Assembly: GCA_963721405.1 (NCBI GenBank)
Contig: CAVRJA010000007.1
Span: 8,032 to 72,031 of the forward strand
Direction of reading: 5' to 3'
Length of the DNA: 64,000 bases
Origin: JAFNAG01 sp963721405
GTDB taxonomy: Bacteria; Acidobacteriota; UBA6911
Shown piece by piece: positions 8,521-18,043 of the stretch (its first letter is position 1; each line of letters begins with the position of its first letter). A program made the translations under genes and the position numbers. The notes below the pieces were generated by a model. The model searched no databases and was not told the origin of the DNA. It was given only the letters and a program-made list of their open reading frames with translations.

Positions 8521-11500
8521 ATGAAATTCTGCTTTACCAAGCTGCTTTCCGTGACGCTTTTCCTTGCGCTGGTAAGCACTTTTGCCTACGCACAGGGCGG
8601 CGGCACGGCATCTTCCCTCTCGGGAGTCGTCGTCGACACCACGGGAGGCGTTATCCCCGGGGCGGACGTTACCGTCAAGAACGTCGGCACCGGCGGCGAG
8701 TTCAAGACCATCACAGCCAACAACGGGACCTTCTCCATCCCCGCCTTAAGCGCCGGCACCTACTCCGCTACAGTTACGGTACCGAACTTCAAGGTGGCGG
8801 TGTACAAAGACATCAAGCTTGAAGCCGGCGTTCCGGCCACGATCCGTGTCACCCTTCAGGTGGGCGGAACTTCCGAGACGGTCGTAGTGGAGGCAGGCGC
8901 CGAAATGGTGCAGTCGCAGACGGCGAACGTGTCGGCCACCATGAACGTCAGCCAGATCACCAACCTGCCGACCGGGAGCCGCAGCGCTCTCGAAGGCGTC
9001 ATCCTGAGCATCCCGGGCATCAGCATCAGCGGCGACGACACCCGCGAGGCGCGCGTCATGGGATTGCCGGAGAACATGGTCAACATCACGATCGACGGCA
9101 TCAGCGCGCAGGACAACTACATGAAGTCGACCGACGGCTTTTTCAGCCGCGTGCGGCCGGGCGTCGATGCCATGGAGCAGGTGACTGTCTCCACGGCGAC
9201 CCCCGGTGCGGAAAGCGCCGGCGGGGGCGGAGTGCAGATCAAGTTCGTCACCCGTTCCGGGAACAACGAGTACCACGGCAGCCTCTACGACTACATCCGC
9301 AACCCGGTATTCGACGCCAACTCGTGGTTCAACAACCGCAACATCACGGCGCCGGCGGGCGCGGACCCGCTGACCTGGAAGTCGCCTCCGGCCCAGACCA
9401 AGCAGAATCAGTTCGGCGTCCGTGCCGGCGGCCCGATCCGGATCCCGAAACTATTCGACGGCCGGGACAAGGCATTTTTCTTTTTTAACTACGAAGAATT
9501 GCGCCAACCCCGCTCGGTCACGTCCAGCAGCACGATGTTTACCCCTGGAGCCGAGCAGGGCAATTTCCTGTATTCCGTCGGCGGCGAAACCCGGAGCGTG
9601 AACCTGTTCGACCTGGCGGCTACTAAAGGATTCGTGTCCACCTGGGACCCGATCGTCCAGAAACTACTGGCCGACATGCGCGCTTCGACTTCCGCCGGCA
9701 GCTTGAGAGACGGCAACGATCCTCTCGTCCAGACGCTCACTTTCACGCTTCCGTCGAAGACCAAGTGGCGCTACATGACGGGCCGGCTGGACTTCAACCT
9801 GTCGAGCAGGCACCGGCTGGAAGCCACCTGGAACCACAACAAGCTCTTCTGCATGGACTACGACACAACGAACAGCTACGAGCCGAACTACCCGAATGCG
9901 GTGAACTATGGAGTCCAGTGCTCGCAGCGCTACAACGGCTCCCTGTCGCTGCGCTCGACCCTGACGCCGCGGCTGGTCAATGAGTTCCGCTCCGGCATGT
10001 CCGGCGGGCCCAGCATGTTCAATTCGAACGTGAGTCCGGCCATGTTCAGCAGCCCGTTGTACAACATGGACGGCTACACGGTCAGCGTCAGCTCGCTGAT
10101 TACGAACCCGTACGTCTCTTCCACCGGCAGCCGGCGCAATGCGACGAGCAAAGTGCTCGAGGACACGCTGAACTGGAGCAAGGGGACGCACAGCGTCAGT
10201 TTTGGCGCCGCCTTCTCACGATATGGCGTTTGGAGCATCGGTATCAGGAGCCTGCAGACGCCCAGCGTCACGCTCGGGGTCGACAATACTTACGACCCGG
10301 CCAGGGTAATGTTCGACTCAACGAACGGCCCGAAGAACTTTCCCGGTGCAAACTCGAGCCAGCTCGGGGACGCCCGCGACATGTATGGGATTCTAGTCGG
10401 GAGCGTCACCTCGTTGGGGGGCACCGCGTACCTGAACGATGCGACCAACAAGTACGCATTTAACGGAAACAGCGTCAACCGCGGCCATTACCAGGAACTT
10501 GGCTTTTTCGCGCAGGATGCCTGGCGAGTGCGTCCCGGCCTGACGCTCAACTATGGCTTGCGCTGGGAGCTGCAGTTTCCCTTTGTCCCCGGCAACGACG
10601 TCTACTCGACGGCCACTGTGGAAGACATCTGGGGCGTATCCGGCGTCGGCAACATGTACAAGCCCGGAATCCAGACCGGCAAGGTGCCGGAGTTCATCCA
10701 GTACAAGGCGGGCATGAAATCCTACAATCAGCGCTGGAAGGACTTCGCGCCGAGTTTCGGATTCGCCTGGACTCCGAAATCGGATCTCGGATGGCTGGGG
10801 CGCATGATCGGGGAAAGTGGGCAGACCGTTGTCCGCGGCGGATACTCGCTTGCCTACAGCCGCATGGGAATGTCCACCTACCAGAGCGAATACAGCGGCA
10901 ATCCGGGTGGAACCCTGACGGCCACGCGCAACGTCAACCGAAACAATCTGGTCAGCGGCGTCGGCGCCGATCAGTGGCCGCTGCTTTTCCGTGAGCGGAG
11001 CCGTCTGACGCCGGGCACGTTCCCGGATACGCCGGTCTATCCGATCACGTCGGCGACCTACTCGGAAACGGCCGCGATGACGATCTTCGACCCCAATATC
11101 AAGACGCCCTACGCCCAGTCCTGGACCTTCGGCATCCAGCGCGAACTCAACAAGAGCATGGCTATGGAAGTCCGCTACGTGGGTACCAGGAGCCTCCAGG
11201 GATGGACGGGGTACGATTTCAACGACACCGAACAGAACATGCTCGAGAACGGACTGATGGACGAGTTCAAACTGGCGATGGCGAACCTGCAGGCCAACGT
11301 CGCCAACGGGAAGGCTTCCTCCGGCTTCAAGTACCTGGGACCGGGAACGGGCACCTCTCCGTTGCCGATTGCCCTGGCCTGGTACAATGGGTTGACCGCT
11401 GCGGATGCTTCGAATCCGGCGAAGTACACCGGCTCGAACTGGACCACCAGCACCAACCTCGGCTACCTCAACAAGGTGAACCCCAACCCGCAGTCCTGGG

Positions 11501-12411
11501 CGTCCACGCTGCATGCCGATGCCACCAAGCGCGCCAATGGCTTGAAGGCGGGCATGCCGGCCAATTTCTTCCTGACCAATCCCAACCTGCGCGGCGGCGC
11601 CGAGATCATGAGCAACGGCGGGTACACCCGCTATGACTCCCTGGTCGTAGAGCTGCGGCGGCGCATGTCGCAGGGATTGCTGGTTCAGGCCAACTACGTC
11701 TGGGCCAAGGCCTTCGGATCGTCGCGCTACTCGTTCCGCCGCGACCGGATCAACGATATCAGCGCCGGCACCCTGCCGCACACCTTCAAGCTCAACTGGG
11801 TGCTGGAACTGCCCTTCGGCCAGGGCCGCAGGTTCGGCTCTTCCACCGGCAGGGTTCTCGACCGCATTCTCGGCGGCTGGGACCTGCACGGCATCTTCCG
11901 CCTTCAGAGCGGCGACACCGAGAGTTTCGGCAACGTCAGGGTCATAGGCATGACGGACGAGGAGCTGCAGAGCGTCTACAAGCTGCGCTTCGATGATGCG
12001 AACCGCATCATCTATCAGCTGCCGGACGACATCATCCAGAACACGATCCGTGCGTACAGCTTCAATCCGACTTCCGCGACCGGGTACAGCGGAGAGGCGC
12101 CCACGGGACGCTACTTCGCACCGGCGAGGGCGGCGGATTGCCTGTCGATATTTGCCGAGGACTGCGCGCCGCGCAACCACTTTGTCCGCGGCTCGAACTG
12201 GACAAATCTGGACGTGAGCCTGGTGAAGCAGATCCGGTTCACGGAGACCAAGAACTTCGAACTCCGCGGCGAGTTCCTGAACGCGTTCAACGAGGTTAAC
12301 TTCAACTTCGTCAATACCGGGTGCATCGGCAGCGGCGCAAACATCTGCCAGGTGACTGGCGATCAGAACAGCCCGCGCAGGATTCAGCTGGTCTTGCGCC
12401 TCAATTTCTAA
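8521..12411 (+). CDS. TonB-dependent receptor with carboxypeptidase-regulatory-like N-terminal domain (paralogue 1)
   Basis: A 1,296-aa outer-membrane receptor. It has a signal peptide ending near TFAYAQ (residue 25), then a CarboxypepD_reg-like beta-sandwich (SGVVVDTTGGVIPGADV) at about residues 33-115, a plug domain (about 120-240, with NITIDGISAQ), and a very long beta-barrel ending in LVLRLNF, where the terminal Phe is the usual outer-membrane assembly signal. This is the Oar/OmpA-related family expanded in Acidobacteriota, usually linked to uptake of large organic substrates. No SusD partner is nearby. A near-identical paralogue lies about 840 bases downstream, and a strong hairpin follows the stop codon. 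Confidence 0.93.
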   Translation: MKFCFTKLLSVTLFLALVSTFAYAQGGGTASSLSGVVVDTTGGVIPGADVTVKNVGTGGEFKTITANNGTFSIPALSAGTYSATVTVPNFKVAVYKDIKLEAGVPATIRVTLQVGGTSETVVVEAGAEMVQSQTANVSATMNVSQITNLPTGSRSALEGVILSIPGISISGDDTREARVMGLPENMVNITIDGISAQDNYMKSTDGFFSRVRPGVDAMEQVTVSTATPGAESAGGGGVQIKFVTRSGNNEYHGSLYDYIRNPVFDANSWFNNRNITAPAGADPLTWKSPPAQTKQNQFGVRAGGPIRIPKLFDGRDKAFFFFNYEELRQPRSVTSSSTMFTPGAEQGNFLYSVGGETRSVNLFDLAATKGFVSTWDPIVQKLLADMRASTSAGSLRDGNDPLVQTLTFTLPSKTKWRYMTGRLDFNLSSRHRLEATWNHNKLFCMDYDTTNSYEPNYPNAVNYGVQCSQRYNGSLSLRSTLTPRLVNEFRSGMSGGPSMFNSNVSPAMFSSPLYNMDGYTVSVSSLITNPYVSSTGSRRNATSKVLEDTLNWSKGTHSVSFGAAFSRYGVWSIGIRSLQTPSVTLGVDNTYDPARVMFDSTNGPKNFPGANSSQLGDARDMYGILVGSVTSLGGTAYLNDATNKYAFNGNSVNRGHYQELGFFAQDAWRVRPGLTLNYGLRWELQFPFVPGNDVYSTATVEDIWGVSGVGNMYKPGIQTGKVPEFIQYKAGMKSYNQRWKDFAPSFGFAWTPKSDLGWLGRMIGESGQTVVRGGYSLAYSRMGMSTYQSEYSGNPGGTLTATRNVNRNNLVSGVGADQWPLLFRERSRLTPGTFPDTPVYPITSATYSETAAMTIFDPNIKTPYAQSWTFGIQRELNKSMAMEVRYVGTRSLQGWTGYDFNDTEQNMLENGLMDEFKLAMANLQANVANGKASSGFKYLGPGTGTSPLPIALAWYNGLTAADASNPAKYTGSNWTTSTNLGYLNKVNPNPQSWASTLHADATKRANGLKAGMPANFFLTNPNLRGGAEIMSNGGYTRYDSLVVELRRRMSQGLLVQANYVWAKAFGSSRYSFRRDRINDISAGTLPHTFKLNWVLELPFGQGRRFGSSTGRVLDRILGGWDLHGIFRLQSGDTESFGNVRVIGMTDEELQSVYKLRFDDANRIIYQLPDDIIQNTIRAYSFNPTSATGYSGEAPTGRYFAPARAADCLSIFAEDCAPRNHFVRGSNWTNLDVSLVKQIRFTETKNFELRGEFLNAFNEVNFNFVNTGCIGSGANICQVTGDQNSPRRIQLVLRLNF

Positions 12412-12419
12412 TCGGATCC

Positions 12420-12448
12420 GGGTCCCACCGCCGGAGGCGGTGGGACCC
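12420..12448 (+). terminator. Strong hairpin after TonB-dependent receptor 1
   Basis: GGTCCCACCGCC at 12421-12432 pairs perfectly with GGCGGTGGGACC at 12436-12447 across a 3-base loop, and one more G-C pair extends it to 13 bp. It starts 9 bases after the receptor stop. No U-tract follows, so it may act as a 3' stabiliser or a non-canonical terminator. Confidence 0.6.
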
Positions 12449-12673
12449 CGGAAGTCTGCACCTTCTGGAAATGCATCGTCGAGAGGAATTGGAACTCAGC
12501 CCCTGATGGGACTGAAGACGATAACCGGGGGCCAGCAGATAATGCCTGGTCCCCGGCGAAGACCAGCCGGGCGAAAGCCCTCCAGGGTGGGAGAAACTTC
12601 TCCCGCCCCTTTCCTTATTCTGTCCCGAATTCCGCTTACAATCCCGCAAACACCGCTATCCAGGGGCCCTGAC

Positions 12674-12741
12674 GGACAGTCACAGTGTTTCTCTCACCGT
12701 TTCCATCCGTACCGAATTCCCGGAGACTCTGGTGACTGTCC
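12674..12741. repeat. REP-like GGACAGTCAC inverted repeat (copy 1)
   Basis: GGACAGTCAC at 12674-12683 pairs perfectly with GTGACTGTCC at 12732-12741. The arms resemble the GGGGACAG-CACCAGTGTCCCC repeat found after the second receptor at 17197-17282. The rest of the 839-base gap between the two receptors (12449-13250) shows no gene; several short frames there lack coding character. An AAGGAG Shine-Dalgarno precedes the next ATG. Confidence 0.55.
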
Positions 12742-13250
12742 TGGACAAAGATCGCCGTAAATTGGTCTGCTTTAATAAGATTTGTAGTGCCCTTGGTTGA
12801 TCGAGGTTACGATCGGTTCTGGGAATCCGCTCAAAACACCCAAAAATACTTGTTGCGATGAGGGATTGGCGTAGCTATGATGGCGCCACACGTTGAGATC
12901 GGAGTGGATGCGTTAGATGGTTATGATTAGTCTATTCTGAGATTGCCTTATCCTGGCATCGGCAGGGGAGGAGAGGGGTGGCGTCCGAGGCATTCGAACC
13001 TTGGGCCCAAAACACTCCCCTGAGGCTGGTCGGTTTTCCTGATAACTTCCATCTCGTCTCGTTTTGGCGTTTGGCAGCCGAATGACCGTGCTGTTTCTGG
13101 CCGAACCCGGCATTACCCGTGTTTGGAAGGCTGTGTCTCTGCAAACCATGGGACTGTCCGGGTGAGATGCGGTGGACGGGTCTTGCACGAAAATCGCTGG
13201 GAAGATCCGACACAGTTACGAAGCACACTTACCCAACCAAGGAGTTTCCT

Positions 13251-16200
13251 ATGAGATTTTGCTCAACCAGGCTGCTTACAGCGATGCTTTATCTATCTCT
13301 GATAAGCACATTCGCCTTCGCGCAGGGCGGCGGCATGGCATCTTCCCTTTCGGGAGTAGTTGTCGATCAGTCCGGAGGTATCATCCCAGGCGCGGACGTT
13401 ACGGTGAAGAACAACGCCACCGGGGGCGAATTCAAGACCATCACAGCCAACAACGGGACCTTCTCCATCCCCGCCTTAAGCGCCGGCGCCTATACCGCTA
13501 CGGTCACGGTTCCGAACTTCAAGGTGGCGGTGTACAAGGACATCAAGCTTGAAGCCGGCGTTCCAGCCACGATCCGAGTCACGCTTCAGGTGGGCGGAAC
13601 TTCCGAGACGGTCGTAGTGGAGGCAGGCGCCGAAATGGTGCAGTCGCAAACAGCCAATGTGTCCTTCAATATGAACGTCAGCCAGATCGTCAACCTGCCG
13701 ACTGGAAGCCGCAGCGCACTCGAAGGCGTCATCCTGAGCATTCCGGGCATCAGCATCAGCGGCGATGACACACGTAATGCCAATGCGATGGGATTGCCGG
13801 AGAGCATGGTGAACATCACGATTGACGGCATCAGTGCGCAGGACAACTATAATAAGACGGACGACGGCTTTTTCAGCCGCGTGCGGCCGGGCGTCGATGC
13901 CATGGAGCAGGTCACTGTTTCCACGGCGACCCCCGGTGCGGAGAGCGGCGGCGGGGGCGGGGTGCAGATCAAGTTCGTCACCCGTTCCGGCAACAACGAG
14001 TACCACGGCAGCCTCTACGACTATATCCGCAACCCGGTTTTCGACGCCAACACGTGGTTCAACAACCGCAACATCACGGCGCCCGAAGGCGCGGACTGGC
14101 GCACCTGGAAGTCGCCTCCGGCCCAGACCAAGCAGAATCAGTTCGGCGTGCGTGCCGGCGGCCCGATCTCGATACCGAAACTTTTTGACGGCCGGGACAA
14201 GGCGTTTTTCTTCTTCAATTACGAGGAATTGCGCCAGCCCGTCTCGGTCACTTCGACCAACCAGCTTTTCACTCCCGAGGCCGAGCAGGGCAATTTCCTG
14301 TGGACTGCGGGCGGTGTTACGCGGAGCGTGAATCTGTTGAACCTGGCGGCGGCCAACGGGTTCGTGTCCACCTGGGATCCGATTGTCCAGAAAATGCTGA
14401 CCGACATGCGTGCTTCCACTTCTGCCGGGAGTTTGAGACAGCGCAACGATCCGCTGACCCAGGATCTCACCTTCACGCTGCCGTCCAAGACCAAATGGCG
14501 CTATATGACGGGCCGGCTGGACTTCAACCTTACCAGCAGGCACCGCCTGGAAGCGACCTGGAATCACAACAAGCTCTTTGCCATTCAATATGACACCACA
14601 AACAGCCGCCAACCGAGGTTCCCGAATTCGGTGAATTATGGCGTCCAGGGCTCGCAGCGCTACAACGGCTCTCTGTCGCTGCGTTCAACTTTGACCCCGC
14701 GGCTCGTCAATGAATTCCGCTCCGGCATGTCCGGCGGGCCCAGCCTGTTCAACCCGAACTACAGTCCCAACATGTTCAGCGGCTCGGCATACAACATGGA
14801 CGGCTACACGGTCGACATCAGCGGGCCGGGGATCGACAACCCCTGGGTCTCATCCAGCGGCAGCCGGCGCAATGCCACGAGCAAAGTGCTCGAGGACACG
14901 CTGAACTGGAGCAAGGGGACGCACAGCGTCAATTTCGGCTTCGCCTTCTCACGATACGGCGTGTGGCAGACGGCGCTCCAAACCCTCCAAACACCCAGTG
15001 TTGCCCTTGGGGTCGACAATACTTACGACCCTGCCAGGGTGATGTTCGACTCGAGCAACGGCCCGAAGAACTTCCCCGGAGCAAACTCGACCCAGCTCTC
15101 CAGCGCACGCAGCATGTATGGGGTTTTGATCGGGAGCGTTACCTCGTTGGGGGGCAGCGCGTACCTGAGCGACAAGACCAATAAATACACATATAAAGGA
15201 GATACGGTCAACCGGGGCCACTATTTCGATTTGGGCTCTTTCATACAGGATTCCTGGCGCGTACGGCCCGGCCTGACGCTCAACTATGGATTGCGCTGGG
15301 AAATCCAGATGCCCTTTGTCCCCGGCAACGACGTTTATTCGACGGCCACCATTGCCGATGTCTGGGGCGTGTCCGGCGTCGGCAACATGTTCAAGCCCGG
15401 GACCCTGACCGGCAAGGTGCCGGAGTTCATCCAGTACAAGGCGGGCACAAAGGCCTACAATCAGCGCTGGACGGACATCGCGCCGAGTTTCGGGTTTGCC
15501 TGGAGTCCGAAGACGGAAATCGGATGGCTCGGACGCATGCTCGGGGATAGCGGCCAAACCGTTGTCCGCGGCGGATATTCGCTCGCTTTCAGCCGGATGG
15601 GTATGGCCACCTACGTCGGCATGTTCAGCGACAATCCGGGTCAATCCTTGACAGCCACGCGCAACGTTGGCCTCGGGAACCTGGTCAGCGGCGTCGGCGC
15701 CGATCAATGGCCGCTGCTTTTCCGGGAACGGAGCCGTCTCACCCCAGGCACATTCCCAACCGACCCAGTCTACCCGATCACGTCGGCGACCTATTCGGTA
15801 TCGGATGGCGTGACGGTCTTCGATCCTAATCTCAAAACACCCTACGCCCAGTCCTGGACCTTCGGCATCCAGCGCGAGCTGAACAAGAGCATGGCTCTCG
15901 AAGTACGCTATGTGGGCACCAGGAGCCTCCAGGGATGGACTACGTACAATTACAACAGCGCCGAAAACAACATGCTCGAGAACGGCGTCTTTGACGAGTT
16001 CAAACTGGCAATGGCGAACCTGCAGGCCAACGTCGCCAACGGGAAGGCGTCCTCCGGCTTCAAGTACCTGGGGCCGGGCACAGGCACGGTTCCTTTGCCG
16101 ATCAGCCTGGCCTGGTTCAACGGATTGACCGCCGCGGATGCGACGAATCCTGCGAAGTATACCGGCTCGAACTGGACCACCAGCACCACGCTCGGCTATC

Positions 16201-17138
16201 TCAACAGGGTGAACCCCAACCCGGGATCCTGGGCGGGTGTTCTGCACAACGATGCCACCAAGCGTGCCAACGGCCTGAAGGCAGGCATGCCGGCCAATTT
16301 CTTTATGGTCAATCCCAACCTCCGCGGCGGCGCCGAGGTTCAGAGCAACGGCGGATATACGCGCTATGACTCGATGGTCGTCGAATTGCGGCGGCGTATG
16401 TCACAGGGATTGCTGGTTCAGGCCAACTACGTCTGGGCCAAAGACTTCAGCTCGTCGCGGTACTCGTTCCGCCGGGATCGGATCAACGATCTGGGCAGCA
16501 CGCTGCCGCACACCTTCAAGCTGAACTGGGTGCTGGAACTGCCGTTCGGCCAGGGCCGCAGGTTCGGCGCCTCCACCGGCAGGGTGCTCGATCGCATTCT
16601 CGGCGGCTGGGACCTGCACGGCATCTTCCGCATTCAAAGCGGTGATACCGAGAGTTTCGGCAACGTCAGGGTCGTGGGCATGACGGATCAGGAACTTCAG
16701 GACGTCTTCAAGCTGCGCTTCGATGATGCTGCCCGCATCATCTATCAGCTGCCGGACGACATCATCCAGAACACGATCCGGGCGTACAGCTTCAATCCGA
16801 CTTCCGCGACCGGGTACAGCGGAGAGGCGCCCACCGGACGCTACTTCTCTCCGGCGATGGCGCCGGATTGCATCTCCGTATTTAATGAGGACTGCGCGCC
16901 GCGCGATCATTATGTCCGCGGCTCGAACTGGACAAATCTGGACGTGAGCCTGGTGAAGCAGATCCGGTTCACGGAGACCAAGAACTTCGAACTCCGCGCC
17001 GAGTTCCTGAACGCGTTCAACGAGGTCAACTTCAACTTCACGACCTCGTGCGTCAGCAGCAGCCTGAACACCTGCCAGGTGACCGGCGACCAGAACAGCC
17101 CGCGCAGGGTTCAGCTCGTCCTGCGTCTTAACTTCTGA
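13251..17138 (+). CDS. TonB-dependent receptor with carboxypeptidase-regulatory-like N-terminal domain (paralogue 2)
   Basis: A 1,295-aa receptor strongly similar to the one at 8521-12411 over its whole length, including runs of identical nucleotides in the regulatory-like domain and barrel. The signal peptide ends near FAFAQ, the plug carries NITIDGISAQ, and the C-terminus is LVLRLNF. The frame is open further upstream, but the ATG at 13251 has a proper Shine-Dalgarno (AAGGAG) and opens the same signal peptide as paralogue 1. Differences cluster in short patches likely to be plug or surface loops, for example REARVMGLPEN against RNANAMGLPES. This suggests duplication followed by change of ligand specificity. 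A hairpin follows the stop. Confidence 0.93.
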   Translation: MRFCSTRLLTAMLYLSLISTFAFAQGGGMASSLSGVVVDQSGGIIPGADVTVKNNATGGEFKTITANNGTFSIPALSAGAYTATVTVPNFKVAVYKDIKLEAGVPATIRVTLQVGGTSETVVVEAGAEMVQSQTANVSFNMNVSQIVNLPTGSRSALEGVILSIPGISISGDDTRNANAMGLPESMVNITIDGISAQDNYNKTDDGFFSRVRPGVDAMEQVTVSTATPGAESGGGGGVQIKFVTRSGNNEYHGSLYDYIRNPVFDANTWFNNRNITAPEGADWRTWKSPPAQTKQNQFGVRAGGPISIPKLFDGRDKAFFFFNYEELRQPVSVTSTNQLFTPEAEQGNFLWTAGGVTRSVNLLNLAAANGFVSTWDPIVQKMLTDMRASTSAGSLRQRNDPLTQDLTFTLPSKTKWRYMTGRLDFNLTSRHRLEATWNHNKLFAIQYDTTNSRQPRFPNSVNYGVQGSQRYNGSLSLRSTLTPRLVNEFRSGMSGGPSLFNPNYSPNMFSGSAYNMDGYTVDISGPGIDNPWVSSSGSRRNATSKVLEDTLNWSKGTHSVNFGFAFSRYGVWQTALQTLQTPSVALGVDNTYDPARVMFDSSNGPKNFPGANSTQLSSARSMYGVLIGSVTSLGGSAYLSDKTNKYTYKGDTVNRGHYFDLGSFIQDSWRVRPGLTLNYGLRWEIQMPFVPGNDVYSTATIADVWGVSGVGNMFKPGTLTGKVPEFIQYKAGTKAYNQRWTDIAPSFGFAWSPKTEIGWLGRMLGDSGQTVVRGGYSLAFSRMGMATYVGMFSDNPGQSLTATRNVGLGNLVSGVGADQWPLLFRERSRLTPGTFPTDPVYPITSATYSVSDGVTVFDPNLKTPYAQSWTFGIQRELNKSMALEVRYVGTRSLQGWTTYNYNSAENNMLENGVFDEFKLAMANLQANVANGKASSGFKYLGPGTGTVPLPISLAWFNGLTAADATNPAKYTGSNWTTSTTLGYLNRVNPNPGSWAGVLHNDATKRANGLKAGMPANFFMVNPNLRGGAEVQSNGGYTRYDSMVVELRRRMSQGLLVQANYVWAKDFSSSRYSFRRDRINDLGSTLPHTFKLNWVLELPFGQGRRFGASTGRVLDRILGGWDLHGIFRIQSGDTESFGNVRVVGMTDQELQDVFKLRFDDAARIIYQLPDDIIQNTIRAYSFNPTSATGYSGEAPTGRYFSPAMAPDCISVFNEDCAPRDHYVRGSNWTNLDVSLVKQIRFTETKNFELRAEFLNAFNEVNFNFTTSCVSSSLNTCQVTGDQNSPRRVQLVLRLNF

Positions 17139-17144
17139 TTTGCA

Positions 17145-17172
17145 GGGGGAACGCAGCAACGCTGCGTCCCCC
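17145..17172 (+). terminator. Hairpin after TonB-dependent receptor 2
   Basis: GGGGG-A-ACGCAGC at 17145-17157 pairs with GCTGCGT-CCCCC from 17161, with one bulged A and an AAC loop, 6 bases after the receptor stop. It has no U-tract. Its position mirrors the hairpin after paralogue 1, though the sequence differs. Confidence 0.55.
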
Positions 17173-17196
17173 CCCTCAAACCTTAAAATAAACGAA

Positions 17197-17282
17197 GGGG
17201 GACAGCCACCAGTGTCCCCCAGCGTTCCCGGTCTTGCCGAATGCCACAGGCGGATCCAGGGGACACTGGTGACTATCCCCCC
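17197..17282. repeat. REP-like GGGGACAG-CACCAGTGTCCCC repeat pair (copy 2)
   Basis: A 24-base self-palindromic unit at 17197-17220 (GGGGGACAGCCACC then AGTGTCCCCC) is followed by an inverted, slightly diverged copy at 17259-17282. The core ACAG-CACCAGTGTCCCC is typical of REP-type units dispersed by REP-associated transposases, but no transposase is in the window. A degenerate relative lies at 12674-12741. Confidence 0.6.
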
Positions 17283-17286
17283 TCTC

Positions 17287-17700
17287 TCAGAGCAGCTGAA
17301 ACCTCTTGTTTCGCGCCCATCGATAGACACCGAAATCGGAGTCGAGAGTGAGGATGCGCGCTTCCTTGTGGATTTCCGCGCATCGGATCAGGCATGCGTC
17401 GGCCAAAGAGATCGGCCGATCCGCATACTTGCGTAAGAGTGCTTCGATGTTCGGCCAGTGGTCCTCAAGAGATAAGGAGATTTCATAAACGCCCTTTCGT
17501 CCGAGCGCGATGACTTCAGCCGGTCCTGAGGCGTGGACTTTGCTCATCAGGAAGCAAGCCTCGGCGACAACGGCTTCGCAACAGCGAAACGGAGGAAGGC
17601 ACTCGCTAAACCACTGCCTGGCACGGGCATGTTCCGCATCGTCCCTCGAGAGCAGCGCCACCAGAGGGCCTGTATCCAGCAGGATCCCGGGAGGATTCAT
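17287..17700 (-). CDS. vapC: PIN-domain ribonuclease toxin (VapC family)
   Basis: A 137-aa PIN-domain protein. The acidic metal-binding residues are visible: Asp in LLDTGPLVAL near the N-terminus, Glu in the VVAEACFL helix, Asp in SLADACLI, and Asp in LTLDSDFGVYR. It is predicted to be a Mg-dependent RNase that blocks translation when freed from its antitoxin. The start ATG overlaps the antitoxin stop as ATGA (17697-17700), a translational coupling typical of vapBC operons. Confidence 0.88.
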   Translation of the reverse strand: MNPPGILLDTGPLVALLSRDDAEHARARQWFSECLPPFRCCEAVVAEACFLMSKVHASGPAEVIALGRKGVYEISLSLEDHWPNIEALLRKYADRPISLADACLIRCAEIHKEARILTLDSDFGVYRWARNKRFQLL

Positions 17701-17936
17701 TTGCCGAACTCATCCAGGTGTTTCTTGTTGGCCGCCAGATCCCGCGGACCCTTCTTGAACCTGCCCGCGCTGCGCCCCGCAAGCTCGAGCGCGCTCCGCC
17801 TCCGGGTCTGTTCTTTGAATGTCAGGTGCAGCCCGCGTCGGACGATTTCCGATTCCGAGCAGCCCGTCGCTCGCTTCAAATCTTCCAGCATCGCCCGATC
17901 TTCCACGGTGAGACGCGCGTGAACGAAGTTTTTCAT
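17697..17936 (-). CDS. vapB: Ribbon-helix-helix antitoxin (VapB type)
   Basis: A 79-aa protein. The N-terminal part (HARLTVEDRAMLEDLK, then GCSESEIVRRGL) fits a ribbon-helix-helix DNA-binding fold. The basic C-terminal tail probably wraps the PIN toxin encoded immediately downstream. The ATG at 17936 was chosen; the frame can extend six codons to a TTG at 17954, but a -10-like TACAAT lies inside that extension. Perfect inverted repeats just upstream are the likely autoregulatory operator. Confidence 0.82.
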   Translation of the reverse strand: MKNFVHARLTVEDRAMLEDLKRATGCSESEIVRRGLHLTFKEQTRRRSALELAGRSAGRFKKGPRDLAANKKHLDEFGK

Positions 17937-17942
17937 GACGAT

Positions 17943-17974
17943 ATTGTAGCACAAAATCCAGCACCCGTGCTACA
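17943..17974 (-). promoter_or_regulatory. vapBC operator with overlapping -10 box
   Basis: A perfect 8-bp inverted repeat, TGTAGCAC at 17945-17952 and GTGCTACA at 17967-17974, overlaps a TACAAT -10 hexamer on the minus strand (complement of 17943-17948). The -10 ends 6 bases before the antitoxin ATG, so the transcript may be leaderless. No good -35 is visible. Autorepression through this repeat is an inference from family behaviour. Confidence 0.5.
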
Positions 17975-18043
17975 CAAAAATGGCTGCCTGATCCGTACAG
18001 CCCGCCATGATAGAGTATCAGCATCATTCCAGGGGGTGCCCGC

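Noticed and set aside
12985..13010. Possible tRNA T-arm (GGTTCGAAT-like) on the minus strand
   Set aside because: The position after TTCGAAT is not the required C and no 5-bp stem or acceptor pairing could be formed.
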